From JAHEEL01 sp963700375 (GTDB lineage Bacteria > Actinomycetota > Acidimicrobiia > Spongiisociales > UBA5794), in assembly GCA_963700375.1 (NCBI GenBank), contig CAVOXF010000006.1, forward strand, positions 434,001-498,000: a stretch of DNA of 64,000 nucleotides, given 5' to 3'. The position numbers and the translations under genes were made by a program. Below, piece by piece: positions 48,553 through 56,920 of the stretch (positions within the stretch are counted from its first letter, which is position 1; each line of letters starts with the position of its first letter). Under the pieces are notes generated by a model, which was not told the origin of the DNA, did no database searches, and worked only from the letters and a program-made list of their open reading frames with translations.

Positions 48553-50282
48553 GTCAGGTCCCCTGCCGCGGGGGCAACGATCTGTCCGTTTTCGATACCG
48601 ATGACCCGATCGGCGAGGTCGACCAGCACTCGCTGGTGGGCAATCGTCACCACGGTCCGGCCGGCGGCGATGCGGTCGAATGAGGATGCAATCCGAAGTT
48701 GCGTCTCGGTGTCGATGCCGGCAGTCGGCTCGTCCAGCAACAGCAGATCGGGAGCGCGGGCTACGGCACGGGCGAGGGTCACCATCCGTCGTTCGCCGCG
48801 GCTCAGCCCGGCGCCGCGCTCCCCGACGACCTCGCCAAGGCGCGGAATGAGATCGCCGGCACCGACGAGATCGAGCGCCTCCGCGATATCGCCGTTGCTC
48901 GCACCGGCTGCGCCGAGACGTACGTTGTCGAGCACGGTGCCTGCCACCAGGAACGGGTCCTGCTGGACCCAGCCGACGCGTGACCTCCAGGCGGCCAGGT
49001 CGACATGGCCGATGGGCAATCCGGCGATCGTGACGGCGCCGCCGTTCGGGTGGTCGAATCCGAGGATGAGGCGGAACAAGGTTGACTTCCCTGCACCCGA
49101 CGGGCCGATCACCGCGAGGTGTTCACCGGACTCGAGGCGGAGGCCAATACCGTTGAGCACCAAAGGCCCCGGCTCGTCCCCCACGGCGGGATATCGATAG
49201 GCAACACCGGAGAATTCGACGAACGTCTCCCCCTTTGCGGGGGTCAGCGGGGCTTCTATGTCCGTAGGTTTCGGGTCGAACGGTGACAGTTCCATGACAT
49301 CGAATGCGGAATGGGCTGCCTCCATGCCGTCCATGGCGGCGTGGAATTCGGAGCCGGCCTTCCGGAGCGGCGCATACACCTCAGGTGCAAGGATCAGAAT
49401 CGCGAAGGCCGGCTCGAAGTCGAGACTGCCGTTCACTACGCGCAGACCGACTGCAACAGCAATCACCGCCGTCGACATGGTTGAAACGAGTTCGAGCACG
49501 AATGCGGAGAGAAACGCGATCCGCAGAGTGGCCATCGTCTGCTTGCGGTACTCGTCGGAGAGCCGCCGGATCCGGTCGAGCCGTCCGCCACCGGACCGGT
49601 AGACCTCGAGTGTGAGCAGGCCCCGGAGCGTCTCGACCAGCGCATCACCGAGACGGAGAATCGTGTGCCATCGCGACCGGGTCGCTCGATCCGAGTAGTT
49701 CCCGATCAGCATCATGAAGACTGGAATCAACGGCACCGTGATGACGATGATCACAGCCGTAAGCGGATCGACGGCCACGACCCAGACGAGAGCCATCAGC
49801 GGAATCAGGGCACCGAGGACGAGTTGCGGCAGGTAGCGCGAGAAGTAGGCGTCGAGCGCATCGATCCCACTCGATGCCACAAGGGCGAGATCCCCGCTTC
49901 CCGCCGAGCGACCCCGTGCGGTCTGCGCGAGCACCGCCCGCGTCACACGTTCTCTCAGGGTCCGCTTGACGTCTGCGGCCGCCCGATGCGCTGCAACCGA
50001 CCGGGCCCACTCGAATGCTCCACGGGCGGCGTAGATGAGTCCCAGCGCGAGCAGTGCTCCGCCCAGTTCGATCGGATCGACACCGTCGAGGAAGATCGCG
50101 TGGACGATTCCGGCAAGAACCACGGCCCCCGCGATCACTGCGACCGCGGAAGCAAGGCCGAGGGCGACCGTGACCCCCAAATACCGGCGGACCCCTTCGG
50201 TTACCCCGAAGAGGCGCCGGTCGATCGGGCTGATCCGTTCCGCTCCTGCTCGCCGGTCGTCAGTGCGTGGACGTGGTGACAT
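48549..50282 (-). CDS. cydD: CydD-type ABC exporter subunit for cytochrome bd assembly
   Basis: About 577 residues: transmembrane exporter domain (VTVALGLASAVAVIAGAVVL, IPVFMMLIGNYSDRATRSRW) and ATPase with Walker A VIGPSGAGKSTLFRLILGF, signature GLSRGERRMVTLARAVARAP (the family's SGG is SRG) and Walker B LLLLDEPTAGIDTET. Partner of CydC. The ATG at 50282 (MSPRPRTDDR) overlaps the cydB end by 23 bp. The four genes form one cytochrome bd unit. Confidence 0.92.
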   Translation of the reverse strand: MSPRPRTDDRRAGAERISPIDRRLFGVTEGVRRYLGVTVALGLASAVAVIAGAVVLAGIVHAIFLDGVDPIELGGALLALGLIYAARGAFEWARSVAAHRAAADVKRTLRERVTRAVLAQTARGRSAGSGDLALVASSGIDALDAYFSRYLPQLVLGALIPLMALVWVVAVDPLTAVIIVITVPLIPVFMMLIGNYSDRATRSRWHTILRLGDALVETLRGLLTLEVYRSGGGRLDRIRRLSDEYRKQTMATLRIAFLSAFVLELVSTMSTAVIAVAVGLRVVNGSLDFEPAFAILILAPEVYAPLRKAGSEFHAAMDGMEAAHSAFDVMELSPFDPKPTDIEAPLTPAKGETFVEFSGVAYRYPAVGDEPGPLVLNGIGLRLESGEHLAVIGPSGAGKSTLFRLILGFDHPNGGAVTIAGLPIGHVDLAAWRSRVGWVQQDPFLVAGTVLDNVRLGAAGASNGDIAEALDLVGAGDLIPRLGEVVGERGAGLSRGERRMVTLARAVARAPDLLLLDEPTAGIDTETQLRIASSFDRIAAGRTVVTIAHQRVLVDLADRVIGIENGQIVAPAAGDLT

Positions 50283-51282
50283 CCCTAGGACCGACGCGCT
50301 TGCGGAACACCCAGTAGCTCCATGTCTGGTAGCCAAGCACGATCGGAACGAATATGAGTGCCACGATCGACATGATCTTCAGCGTCAACTCAGTCGACGA
50401 TGCGTTGAACACCGTGAGGCTGTAGTCCGGATTGATCGTCGAGGTCATCACGTTCGGGTACATCCCGATGAAGATCGCCGCCATGATCGCCGCGATCGTC
50501 ACACCGGTGCAGGCGAACCCCCATCCAAACATGGCGGAGCGAGTCAACCAGATCACGCCTGCGAGGAGCGCAATCGCGAGGATCGGAAGCAGTCCGGGTA
50601 CGAATCCGCTGTCTCCCTGAAGGTACGTCCAGATCATGGCGGCGGCGACGACCACCGTCGATGCGATCGCGAGCGGTTGCGAGACGACTGCCGCTCGATC
50701 CCTGACCTCACCGTCCGACTTCAGGGCGAGGAAGATCGCGCCGTGCAGCGTGAACAACACGAGTGAGGCGACGCCCATCACAAGGGAGTACGGGTTCAAC
50801 AGCGACCAGAAGCCGCCGACGTACTCGCCGGCAGCATCGATCTCGAGGCCGCGCACCAGGTTCCCGAACGCCACGCCGAAGAGCAGCGCGGGCAAGAGGC
50901 TGCCGACGAAGATCGCCCAGTCCCACATGCTCCGCCACTCGGGCTTTCGATCCTTGCTCCGATACTCAAACGCGACCCCGCGAATGATCAGCGCAAACAG
51001 GATGATGAACAGCGGCAGATAGAAGCCGCTGAACATCGTCGCATACCACTCGGGGAACGCGGCGAACGTTGCACCTCCTGCGGTGAGCAGCCAGACCTCG
51101 TTTCCATCCCAGGTCGGGCCGATGGTGTTGATCATGACCCGCCGGTCCGTGTCATCCTTTCCGATGAATGGCAGCAGAATCCCGACCCCGAAGTCGAATC
51201 CTTCGAGGAAGAAGAATCCGATCCAGAGGACGGCGATGAGTACGAACCACAGGGTTTCCAGGTTCCAGATTCCTTGTTCCAT
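50260..51282 (-). CDS. cydB: Cytochrome bd ubiquinol/menaquinol oxidase subunit II
   Basis: 340 residues with about nine transmembrane helices. It shows MEQGIWNLETLWFVLIAVLW, FFFLEGFDFGVGILLPFIG, IGPTWDGNEVWLLTAGGATF and FPEWYATMFSGFYLPLF, all diagnostic for CydB. It pairs with CydA in the high-affinity terminal oxidase, which is relevant to low oxygen. It starts 11 bp after cydA. Confidence 0.96.
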   Translation of the reverse strand: MEQGIWNLETLWFVLIAVLWIGFFFLEGFDFGVGILLPFIGKDDTDRRVMINTIGPTWDGNEVWLLTAGGATFAAFPEWYATMFSGFYLPLFIILFALIIRGVAFEYRSKDRKPEWRSMWDWAIFVGSLLPALLFGVAFGNLVRGLEIDAAGEYVGGFWSLLNPYSLVMGVASLVLFTLHGAIFLALKSDGEVRDRAAVVSQPLAIASTVVVAAAMIWTYLQGDSGFVPGLLPILAIALLAGVIWLTRSAMFGWGFACTGVTIAAIMAAIFIGMYPNVMTSTINPDYSLTVFNASSTELTLKIMSIVALIFVPIVLGYQTWSYWVFRKRVGPRDVTTSTH

Positions 51283-51293
51283 GCTCAGCCTCC

Positions 51294-52676
51294 TCAGTAC
51301 ACCATCGACTCGGCGACGTCTTCTGCGGTCTCTTCGTCACCCGGGCCGGCCTTCGCGTACTTGACGAACAAGTAGCCGGCCGCAACAGCGAGTGCGGCGT
51401 AAATCAGCGTGTAGCCGACAAGCGTCGTAAGAATCCAAGCGCCCGGCACAGTGGGCGAGTTCGAGACCTCCGTCTTGAGGAGTCCGTAGGCGATCCACGG
51501 CTGGCGACCCATTTCGGTGAATATCCACCCCGCGGCGTTGGCGATGAATGCTGCGGGAATGCCGATCCACAGGGCAACGATGAGGACCCACCGCTGCTTG
51601 ATGAGCGAACCGCGGAGGTGGAACCAGATCGCAAGCCCACCTATGAGGATCATCAGGAACCCCAGGCCGACCATGATGCGGAACGACCAGTATGTGACGA
51701 ACAGGTTCGGGATGTAGTCGCCGGGACCGAACTCGGCAACCGCCTCCGCCTGAAGATCGTTGATCCCCCGCACCTCGCAGTCGAGGTTGTTGCATGACAG
51801 AAGGCTCAGGGCTCGCGGGACCGCGATGTTGACACTGTTCCGGCTGTTCTCCTTGTCCCCCACCGCGAACAGCGAGAACGATGCCGGTTGTTCGGTGTTC
51901 CACAGGGCTTCGGCGGACGCCATCTTCATCGGCTGGACCTCGACCATGACCTGACCCTGCCAGTGGCCCGTCACCGCGACGCCGAGCGTGGCGACCAGCA
52001 AGATCGCGGCGCCCAGCGTGGCCGATTTGCGCATGACCACGACATGCTGCTTCTTCGCGAGGTGGTACGCCGCGATGCCGAGGATCATCGCGCTGGCTGT
52101 GGCGAATCCCACGAAGATCGTGTGTGGGAAGTGGGTCCAGAGCACCTTGCTCGTCAGTATTTCTCCGAAGTTCTGCATCTCGGCTCGGCCGGTCACCGAG
52201 TTGAGCGTGTAGCCCGTCGGATACTGCATCCACGAGTTGGCAGCGAGGATGAAGAACGCCGACGCCATCGTCCCGAACGCGACCATCCAGATCGTGAACA
52301 CATGGACCTTGGGGCTGAGCTTCTTCCATCCGAAGATCCATAGTCCGAGGAACGTCGATTCGATGAAGAATGCCAGCAGGGCTTCGATCGCGAGCGGTGC
52401 TCCAAAGATGTCCCCGACAAAGCGGGAATAGGTCGACCAGTTCATCCCGAACTGGAACTCCTGGACGATCCCGGTGACGACGCCGATGGCGAAGTTGATC
52501 AACATCAACTTGCCCCAGAACTTCGTCATGCGCAGGTATTCGGGCTTCTTCGTGCGGACCCAAGCGGTTTCCATGAACGCGACCATCCAGGTGATGCCGA
52601 GCGTGATCGGCACGAACAGCCAGTGGTACACCGTTGTGATGCCGAACTGCCATCGCGCCAGGAGCACGTCTTCCAT
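51294..52676 (-). CDS. cydA: Cytochrome bd ubiquinol/menaquinol oxidase subunit I
   Basis: About 460 residues carrying the haems. It shows LARWQFGITTVYHWLFVPIT with the b595 haem His, APLAIEALLAFFIESTFLGL with the conserved Glu pair, FPHTIFVGFATASAMILG and the quinol-side block GWIFTEMGRQPWIAYGLLKT, which includes the invariant GRQPW. The Q-loop between helices VI and VII is short. The ATG at 52676 has GGGAGGG 5 bases upstream. Promoter elements in 52677-52807 were not clear, and no obvious Rex-type palindrome was found. Confidence 0.96.
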   Translation of the reverse strand: MEDVLLARWQFGITTVYHWLFVPITLGITWMVAFMETAWVRTKKPEYLRMTKFWGKLMLINFAIGVVTGIVQEFQFGMNWSTYSRFVGDIFGAPLAIEALLAFFIESTFLGLWIFGWKKLSPKVHVFTIWMVAFGTMASAFFILAANSWMQYPTGYTLNSVTGRAEMQNFGEILTSKVLWTHFPHTIFVGFATASAMILGIAAYHLAKKQHVVVMRKSATLGAAILLVATLGVAVTGHWQGQVMVEVQPMKMASAEALWNTEQPASFSLFAVGDKENSRNSVNIAVPRALSLLSCNNLDCEVRGINDLQAEAVAEFGPGDYIPNLFVTYWSFRIMVGLGFLMILIGGLAIWFHLRGSLIKQRWVLIVALWIGIPAAFIANAAGWIFTEMGRQPWIAYGLLKTEVSNSPTVPGAWILTTLVGYTLIYAALAVAAGYLFVKYAKAGPGDEETAEDVAESMVY

Positions 52677-52807
52677 GAGCCCTCCCATCGGTCGGATCCG
52701 GTCCGTGGGTAGGTTGCAGTTCGGAACCGACCGGTCGTAGGGTCGTTCGTCCTGAATACCGGAACGTCACGGCCCCAACGGGTAGATGGGTCTCCAGGCT
52801 GGGACGG

Positions 52808-53107
52808 CTACTCGGCGGCGACGGTGTAGCGGGCCTTGATCCCGAAGAGGTAGTAGATGACGAGGCCTCCGACGACGACCACGGTGAGCGTCAGCGTGAG
52901 CGGTAGGAGATACCGCGTGGTCCACGGCGGCGTCTCCTCGACCAGTTCCACCGGAGGCACGTCGATCGCAGCGCCGCTCTCGACCGAGATCGGCGCGACT
53001 TCGACCGTCTCGGCTTCTTCAGCGTCCTCGGCCGATGCAACGGCCGGAATCAGCAGGACGGCGCCGGCGAGCAGCGCGGCGATGAGTACACGGAGTGATC
53101 TCGTCAT
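52808..53107 (-). CDS. Small secreted/membrane protein upstream of cydA
   Basis: 99 residues. Signal peptide TRSLRVLIAALLAGAVLLIP followed by AVASA and a likely cleavage site. A short acidic extracytoplasmic segment (EDAEEAETVEVAPISVE) and a C-terminal transmembrane helix (LLPLTLTLTVVVVGGLVIYY) end in a small basic cytoplasmic tail. Not recognised. A TATCCT -10 box at 53114-53119 sets the ATG at 53107 as leaderless. It lies 131 bp upstream of cydA on the same strand; a link with the oxidase is possible but unproven. Confidence 0.7.
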   Translation of the reverse strand: MTRSLRVLIAALLAGAVLLIPAVASAEDAEEAETVEVAPISVESGAAIDVPPVELVEETPPWTTRYLLPLTLTLTVVVVGGLVIYYLFGIKARYTVAAE

Positions 53108-53113
53108 GGGGCG

Positions 53114-53119
53114 AGGATA
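53114..53119 (-). promoter_or_regulatory. -10 box (TATCCT) of the small membrane protein gene
   Basis: Predicted transcription start at 53107, exactly the A of the ATG. Confidence 0.55.
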
Positions 53120-53131
53120 GACGCGGAACCA

Positions 53132-53171
53132 CGCGCGATGAAGCGCCCCTGGTCGGGGCGCTTCATGCGCG
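53132..53171 (-). terminator. Strong stem-loop downstream of the sigR-rsrA operon
   Basis: ATGAAGCGCCCC and GGGGCGCTTCAT form a perfect 12-bp stem with a 5-base loop, extendable by five G-C pairs past a single bulge. No T-run follows, but the stability is exceptional and it lies 10 bp after the last gene of the operon. Confidence 0.7.
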
Positions 53172-53181
53172 GGGTTGTTCA

Positions 53182-53379
53182 TCAGGCTTCGGTGGTGGCG
53201 ACGCGTCCGCGCAGGCGGGGGTACCTCGTGGGTGCGTGGACGAAACACCACTCCCGACGGTTGTAGCGGGAAAGCTTCGTGTCGCATCCCTTGTCCGCAC
53301 AAAGCCGCTCGGTCTCGTAGGTCTTCGGTGCTCGGGCCCCGCCATCGAGGCGGCGGCCTCTGAGGACGTTGTCGTTCAT
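53182..53379 (-). CDS. Small conserved Cys/His (zinc-binding-like) protein in the sigR operon
   Basis: 65 residues. The core RAPKTYETERLCADKGCDTK then LSRYNRREWCFVHAP has a CxxxxC...C..H pattern that looks like a small zinc site. Flanking Arg-rich segments (VLRGRRLDGGA, PRLRGRVATTEA) suggest nucleic-acid contact. I recall similar small actinobacterial proteins but cannot name a family. The ATG has GGAGGG about 8 bases upstream. It follows rsrA by 31 bp, so it probably belongs to the same redox-controlled transcript. Confidence 0.7.
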   Translation of the reverse strand: MNDNVLRGRRLDGGARAPKTYETERLCADKGCDTKLSRYNRREWCFVHAPTRYPRLRGRVATTEA

Positions 53380-53410
53380 GATGTCTTCCCTCCAATCGAA
53401 CCGGGTGGAA

Positions 53411-53662
53411 TCACATACCCGACTCGTTCTTCTCTCGTTCTTGTTGTATCAACGCTCGAAGGGTGTCGAAAAGTTCCGGCGGTGGCTCGGATCTACCGCG
53501 TTCACGGATCACATCCTTGAGGCGCGTCTCGAACTGAAACGCATCCATGCACCCAGCACAGCGGCCCAGGTGGACACGAATACGCGACCGGGTGAAGAAG
53601 GAGGCCTCTTCGTCCAGGTACAGGTACACGTACTCGATGGCGTATTCGCAGCCGCTACTCAT
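53411..53662 (-). CDS. rsrA: RsrA-like zinc anti-sigma factor (mycothiol system)
   Basis: 83 residues. The ZAS motif HLGRCAGCMDAF (HxxxCxxC), preceded by the upstream Cys in SSGCEYAIEYVYLYLDEEAS, binds zinc under reducing conditions and holds the sigma factor inactive; thiol oxidation releases it. Its start overlaps the sigR stop by 8 bp, matching the coupled sigR-rsrA pair of actinobacteria. Presence of this pair implies a mycothiol/thioredoxin thiol-stress response. Confidence 0.92.
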   Translation of the reverse strand: MSSGCEYAIEYVYLYLDEEASFFTRSRIRVHLGRCAGCMDAFQFETRLKDVIRERGRSEPPPELFDTLRALIQQEREKNESGM

Positions 53663-54221
53663 TGGGGGGTCCTGTGATTCCGTGCTGTTCTGCTACATCC
53701 CACAACTTCTTCTGGAGCGCCTTTCTTCCCCGATGGAGCCGCGACATGACGGTTCCGATCGGAACGTCCAGCATTTCGGCGATCTCCTTGTACGAGAAAC
53801 CGTCCACGTCGGCCAGCAGAACCGGAAGGCGGAAGCTCTCGGGCAGTGACTCGAGCGCCTCGATGATGTCGGTATCGACGAATGCGTCGAGCATGTCGGA
53901 TTCGGCGCTCTGCGTTGCGCCGGAGGCCTCTCCGAGGCGCTTGTAGAGGTAGAGGTCCTGAAGTTCTCCGAGTTCGACTTCGGACGGACGGCGCTGCTGC
54001 TTCCGGTACTTGTTGATGTACGTGTTCGTGAGGATCCGGTAGAGCCACGCCTTGAGGTTCGTGCCGTCGGTGTACGAGTCGAACGCCCGGTAGGCCTTGA
54101 GGAACGTCTCCTGGACGACGTCTTCCGCATCGGTGGGATTGCGCGTCATTCGTAGGGCGGCCGAGTACAACTGCGGTGCGTACTGCATCGCGTCGTTCTC
54201 GAAATCCGCCTGGTCAGCCAC
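53655..54221 (-). CDS. sigR: ECF RNA polymerase sigma factor, SigR/SigH type
   Basis: 188 residues. Region 2 is LYSAALRMTRNPTDAEDVVQ, ETFLKAYRAFDSYTDGTNLK and AWLYRILTNTYINKYRKQQR; region 4 is LPVLLADVDGFSYKEIAEML and DVPIGTVMSRLHRGRKAL. It belongs to the group controlling disulfide-stress genes. GTG start at 54221 with AGGGAG 4 bases upstream. A TAGGAT box at 54245-54250 probably drives basal transcription. Followed by its anti-sigma gene. Confidence 0.95.
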   Translation of the reverse strand: MADQADFENDAMQYAPQLYSAALRMTRNPTDAEDVVQETFLKAYRAFDSYTDGTNLKAWLYRILTNTYINKYRKQQRRPSEVELGELQDLYLYKRLGEASGATQSAESDMLDAFVDTDIIEALESLPESFRLPVLLADVDGFSYKEIAEMLDVPIGTVMSRLHRGRKALQKKLWDVAEQHGITGPPNE

Positions 54222-54244
54222 CGTACTCCCTTGTTGCGCCCGTC

Positions 54245-54250
54245 ATCCTA
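54245..54250 (-). promoter_or_regulatory. -10 box (TAGGAT) upstream of sigR
   Basis: Leaves a ~17-base leader containing the ribosome binding site. It lies back to back with the tRNA-Thr promoter (TAGGAT at 54280-54285, + strand). Confidence 0.45.
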
Positions 54251-54279
54251 CGGCTGAGCCGAATTGAGCGTAAGACCAC

Positions 54280-54285
54280 TAGGAT
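54280..54285 (+). promoter_or_regulatory. -10 box (TAGGAT) of tRNA-Thr(CGU)
   Basis: Predicts a start near 54292, six bases before the mature tRNA 5' end. No convincing -35 at 17 bp. Confidence 0.45.
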
Positions 54286-54297
54286 TCCGGCGCCCTC

Positions 54298-54374
54298 GCC
54301 GGGGTAGCTCAGTCCGGTAGAGCAACGCACTCGTAATGCGTAGGTCTCGGGTTCGAATCCCGACCTCGGCTCCA
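54298..54374 (+). tRNA. tRNA-Thr (anticodon CGU) with encoded CCA
   Basis: The acceptor GCCGGGG pairs with CCTCGGC (one G-U). D-arm GCTC...GAGC, anticodon stem ACGCA/TGCGT with loop CTCGTAA (anticodon CGT), T-arm TCGGG-TTCGAAT-CCCGA, then discriminator T and CCA. A cloverleaf forms throughout. Confidence 0.95.
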
Positions 54375-54570
54375 CACAAGCCGCGACGGGAATCGATTCC
54401 TGTCAGGGGCTCTGATCGTTGCCACGGTGATCCGTGACCGATCGGTGGCGCGGGGCGTTGGGAGGTCCGCCCGGACCGCGATCGGGTAGCCGTACCACCT
54501 TGAGATGGCCCGCTTCAGGTCGACCTTCGGCAGCGCCTGAGCTGACATCGCAGCCGGAGTTGGTCCCGGG
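54375..54570. other. Non-coding stretch 3' of tRNA-Thr(CGU)
   Basis: No gene is credible; the - frame across it runs into the antisense of the tRNA. GGGAATCGATTCC-like self-complementary sequence lies just after the tRNA and could act as a weak terminator. No T-run. Confidence 0.35.
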
Positions 54571-54840
54571 CTAGCCGAGGAGCGCGCGGGCAATCATCAG
54601 GGCCAAGAGGATGCAGAACACGATGAAGAGTGGCTGCTTCCACAACGGCCGCCGCGGCGCGAGTTCGACCGAGTCGACGGTGCCGGTGTCATCGACCGTC
54701 ACCAGCATGTGTCGGTTCTTCGGTGGCAATGGGATCGGACAGAACGGGCACGTCGCTCCGGCGATCAGGTACTTCTTGTCTATCGCCCGATTGGCGAGCG
54801 AACAGAACTGTTGCTCGTGAGGGATGATCTCCGTTGACAC
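54571..54840 (-). CDS. Small tail-anchored protein with CPFC motif
   Basis: 89 residues. The N-terminal half contains FCSLANRAIDKKYLIAG and a CPFC pair (with an earlier Cys), compatible with a small metal or redox site. The C-terminus has one hydrophobic helix (LFIVFCILLALMIARALLG), so it is probably tail-anchored in the membrane. Not recognised. GTG start at 54840 with GAGGAG upstream. Confidence 0.6.
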   Translation of the reverse strand: MSTEIIPHEQQFCSLANRAIDKKYLIAGATCPFCPIPLPPKNRHMLVTVDDTGTVDSVELAPRRPLWKQPLFIVFCILLALMIARALLG

Positions 54841-54951
54841 TCCGCGTGCTCCTCAGAGGTGGGTGATCCGGCGCGGCGCCCAGGTCAAGGCCGGTGTCGA
54901 TTCGGTTGCGGATGTTACGACGTCCACAGCACGGCTCGGCGTGCGCACCGC

Positions 54952-56112
54952 TCAGCCGGTAATGGCGCTCGCCACAGCGCGACCGATGGCTTCGTGACCC
55001 TCGCGGTTCGGATGTGGCCATCCGGCCCACATCTGCGTCGGCACATCGACGTCGGTGACATCGACCCACGTCACGTCCTCGTCGAGACCCGCCTGGATGG
55101 CGCCGTGCAGGGCCCCGAGGGCATCCGCCATTTCGTCTGCGCATTCCGGCCCGATCGGAGCCCACCCGGGGGCGATCGTCGAGCCGTCGATCGCGAAGTA
55201 GCTCGCCCAGACCACGGACGCGTTGGTCCGGGCATCAAGGGCTTCGACGATGGCCGCTGTGGCAGAGGTGATGTCCGATCGCCGCTGATCGAGATCCCAG
55301 TGTTCGGTCATCGCCACCTCGCACGCGGCCCTGTCTCCCGACTTGGTGAACGAAAGCGCCGTGTCCTTCGTCAATTCTTTGACCACATCGACCCAGTTCG
55401 TCGAGTTGATGCCGGCCGTCACCACCACGACGTTCCACGTCGTTGGATCGGTGATGCGCTCGATGTCCTCGATCTGGCTGGGGTGCGAGTCCGAGCAGGA
55501 ATCGGATCCGCCGTTCAGCACGGAGTTCACGCCAGCTCCGGGGAACGCGATATTCGTGTATCCGGGGGCCCAGGCGGGAGGCAGTGCGGCAGCCACGGCG
55601 TTTCGGACGGTTCGTCCAAATGAGAGGTCTGCGTCGCGACACGTCGCATCCGCGGTGAACCATTGACGGGTGTACCCCGAGGCAATCGAGTCGCCGGCGA
55701 GCACGATCATCGGTGTGGTCGGCGTCTTCCCCGACCACGTCGGGTACCACGCGGACTCCCATCCGTTGAGGTCAACCGCGCGGACCTCGAGGCGGTAGGC
55801 CGTGTCGGGGAGGACCGAGGCATACGAAACGGTGGGAGCTTCGAACGAGGTCTCGTAGATGTCACCCGGGACGATCCCTGTCCACCGGTACTCGTATCGC
55901 GAGATGCCTTCGTTGTCCTCTGCTTCCACGCGCAAGCCGGCCTCGAGCAGTGCGTCGTCGGATTGCGGAGCCAGCAACTCGGCCGAGACGATCACCGGCC
56001 GGGTATCCCCGTCCGGGAGGAGCTCGCCTGGAGGGTTCAACGCCGGGGCTGGAACGGCCATGGCCATCATCACACCAAGAACGGTGCCCATCATTACAGC
56101 GCGTCGCGACAT
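54952..56112 (-). CDS. Secreted SGNH/GDSL hydrolase with fibronectin-III-like domain
   Basis: 386 residues. Signal peptide MSRRAVMMGTVLGVMMAMAV followed by an Ala-Pro-Ala region. Residues ~40-130 look like a fibronectin-III-like domain (YEYRWTGI..., DTAYRLEVRAVDLNGWES). The hydrolase domain has the nucleophile Ser in IVLAGDSIASGYTRQW, block II Gly in FPGAGVNSVL, block III VVVTAGINSTNW (GxND as GINS) and the catalytic His in GWPHPNREGHEAIG. Two or more disulfides are likely. Probably esterase activity on wall or exogenous substrates. A TAGGTT -10 box at 56120-56125 sets the ATG. Confidence 0.85.
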   Translation of the reverse strand: MSRRAVMMGTVLGVMMAMAVPAPALNPPGELLPDGDTRPVIVSAELLAPQSDDALLEAGLRVEAEDNEGISRYEYRWTGIVPGDIYETSFEAPTVSYASVLPDTAYRLEVRAVDLNGWESAWYPTWSGKTPTTPMIVLAGDSIASGYTRQWFTADATCRDADLSFGRTVRNAVAAALPPAWAPGYTNIAFPGAGVNSVLNGGSDSCSDSHPSQIEDIERITDPTTWNVVVVTAGINSTNWVDVVKELTKDTALSFTKSGDRAACEVAMTEHWDLDQRRSDITSATAAIVEALDARTNASVVWASYFAIDGSTIAPGWAPIGPECADEMADALGALHGAIQAGLDEDVTWVDVTDVDVPTQMWAGWPHPNREGHEAIGRAVASAITG

Positions 56113-56119
56113 CGATACA

Positions 56120-56125
56120 AACCTA
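56120..56125 (-). promoter_or_regulatory. -10 box (TAGGTT) of the SGNH hydrolase
   Basis: Predicted start at 56113, one base before the ATG at 56112. Confidence 0.5.
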
Positions 56126-56183
56126 GCGTTCGGGTGCAGTACTGATACGACGTTGTCGAGCCGGTTCTAGTTCCCGAAGAGTT

Positions 56184-56914
56184 CTACGGAACGTACTGCT
56201 CGAGGATCTCGGTCACATTTCCGCTGTTGACGAAGAGCCACACGCCGCACCAGTCGGACGGGCAGGCGATATACCCCGAGGCGTCGATGGGCCAATCGGA
56301 GAACGGTACGTCCAGGTATCCGATCGACCCTGCCTCGATCTCCCATACGCCGGCACTCGGAGCGACCGGGATCGTGCGCAGCGTGGGATTGACGTTGCGC
56401 ACGTAGTAGTCGTTGTTGACCTCCGCACCGTCTTCCGCTCCCTTGGTGTACGCAATGTCCCCGAAGTAGAAGCACGCGAGGTCGAAATCGATCTCGGTCG
56501 GTGACTTCGCAACCACATAGCCGAACCACACGCCGTCGGGAAGCGGCCCCGAACCCGGGGAGCAGCCGGATCCGCCGGCCCCGTCACTGCCGGGCAAGGG
56601 CGACAGGGGGTAGAACTCGGGATCGTCGATCACGTATGGGCCACCGGACGTGGTTGTGGTGGTTGGGGCCGTCGTCGTAGTCACTGTTGTCGTCGTGATC
56701 GGGGTCGTCGTGGTCGTGGGCCAACCGTGGTCGTCGTGCCAACCGTGGTCGTCGTGACCACAACGGTCGACGACGTCTCACCGGGCAGCGTCTTCGGCGC
56801 AGTCGTGGATGCCGTGGTGGTGGATGCGTCCGCCGCAGCGCCATCGTCCGCGTCGCCGGAACTCGCACACCCCGCAACAACCAGGAACGCAACAAGGAAG
56901 ATGAGTGCTCTCAT
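56184..56914 (-). pseudogene. Thr-rich lipoprotein gene split by a frameshift
   Basis: The frame from the ATG at 56914 gives a lipoprotein signal (MRALIFLVAFLVVAGCASS) and a Thr-rich linker (VVVTTTTVGTTTTVG), then becomes Arg-rich and stops at 56681. A second frame, open from 56684 to 56184, resumes the Thr linker (TTTTAPTTTTTSGGPYVIDD) and then encodes a ~140-residue extracytoplasmic domain with several Cys residues (ACPSDWCGVWLFVNS). One missing base near 56720, within the repeated linker, explains both. The domain is unrecognised. Similar Thr linkers occur in the bmpA product. It is a broken gene, a phase-variable one or a sequence error. Confidence 0.7.
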
Positions 56915-56920
56915 GGCCAG

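Noticed and set aside
54309..54593. 94-residue - strand frame ending in a GRDSNPRPTHYE-like string
   Set aside because: That string is the translation of the antisense of tRNA-Thr and is a well-known false annotation; the rest of the frame has no coding character.
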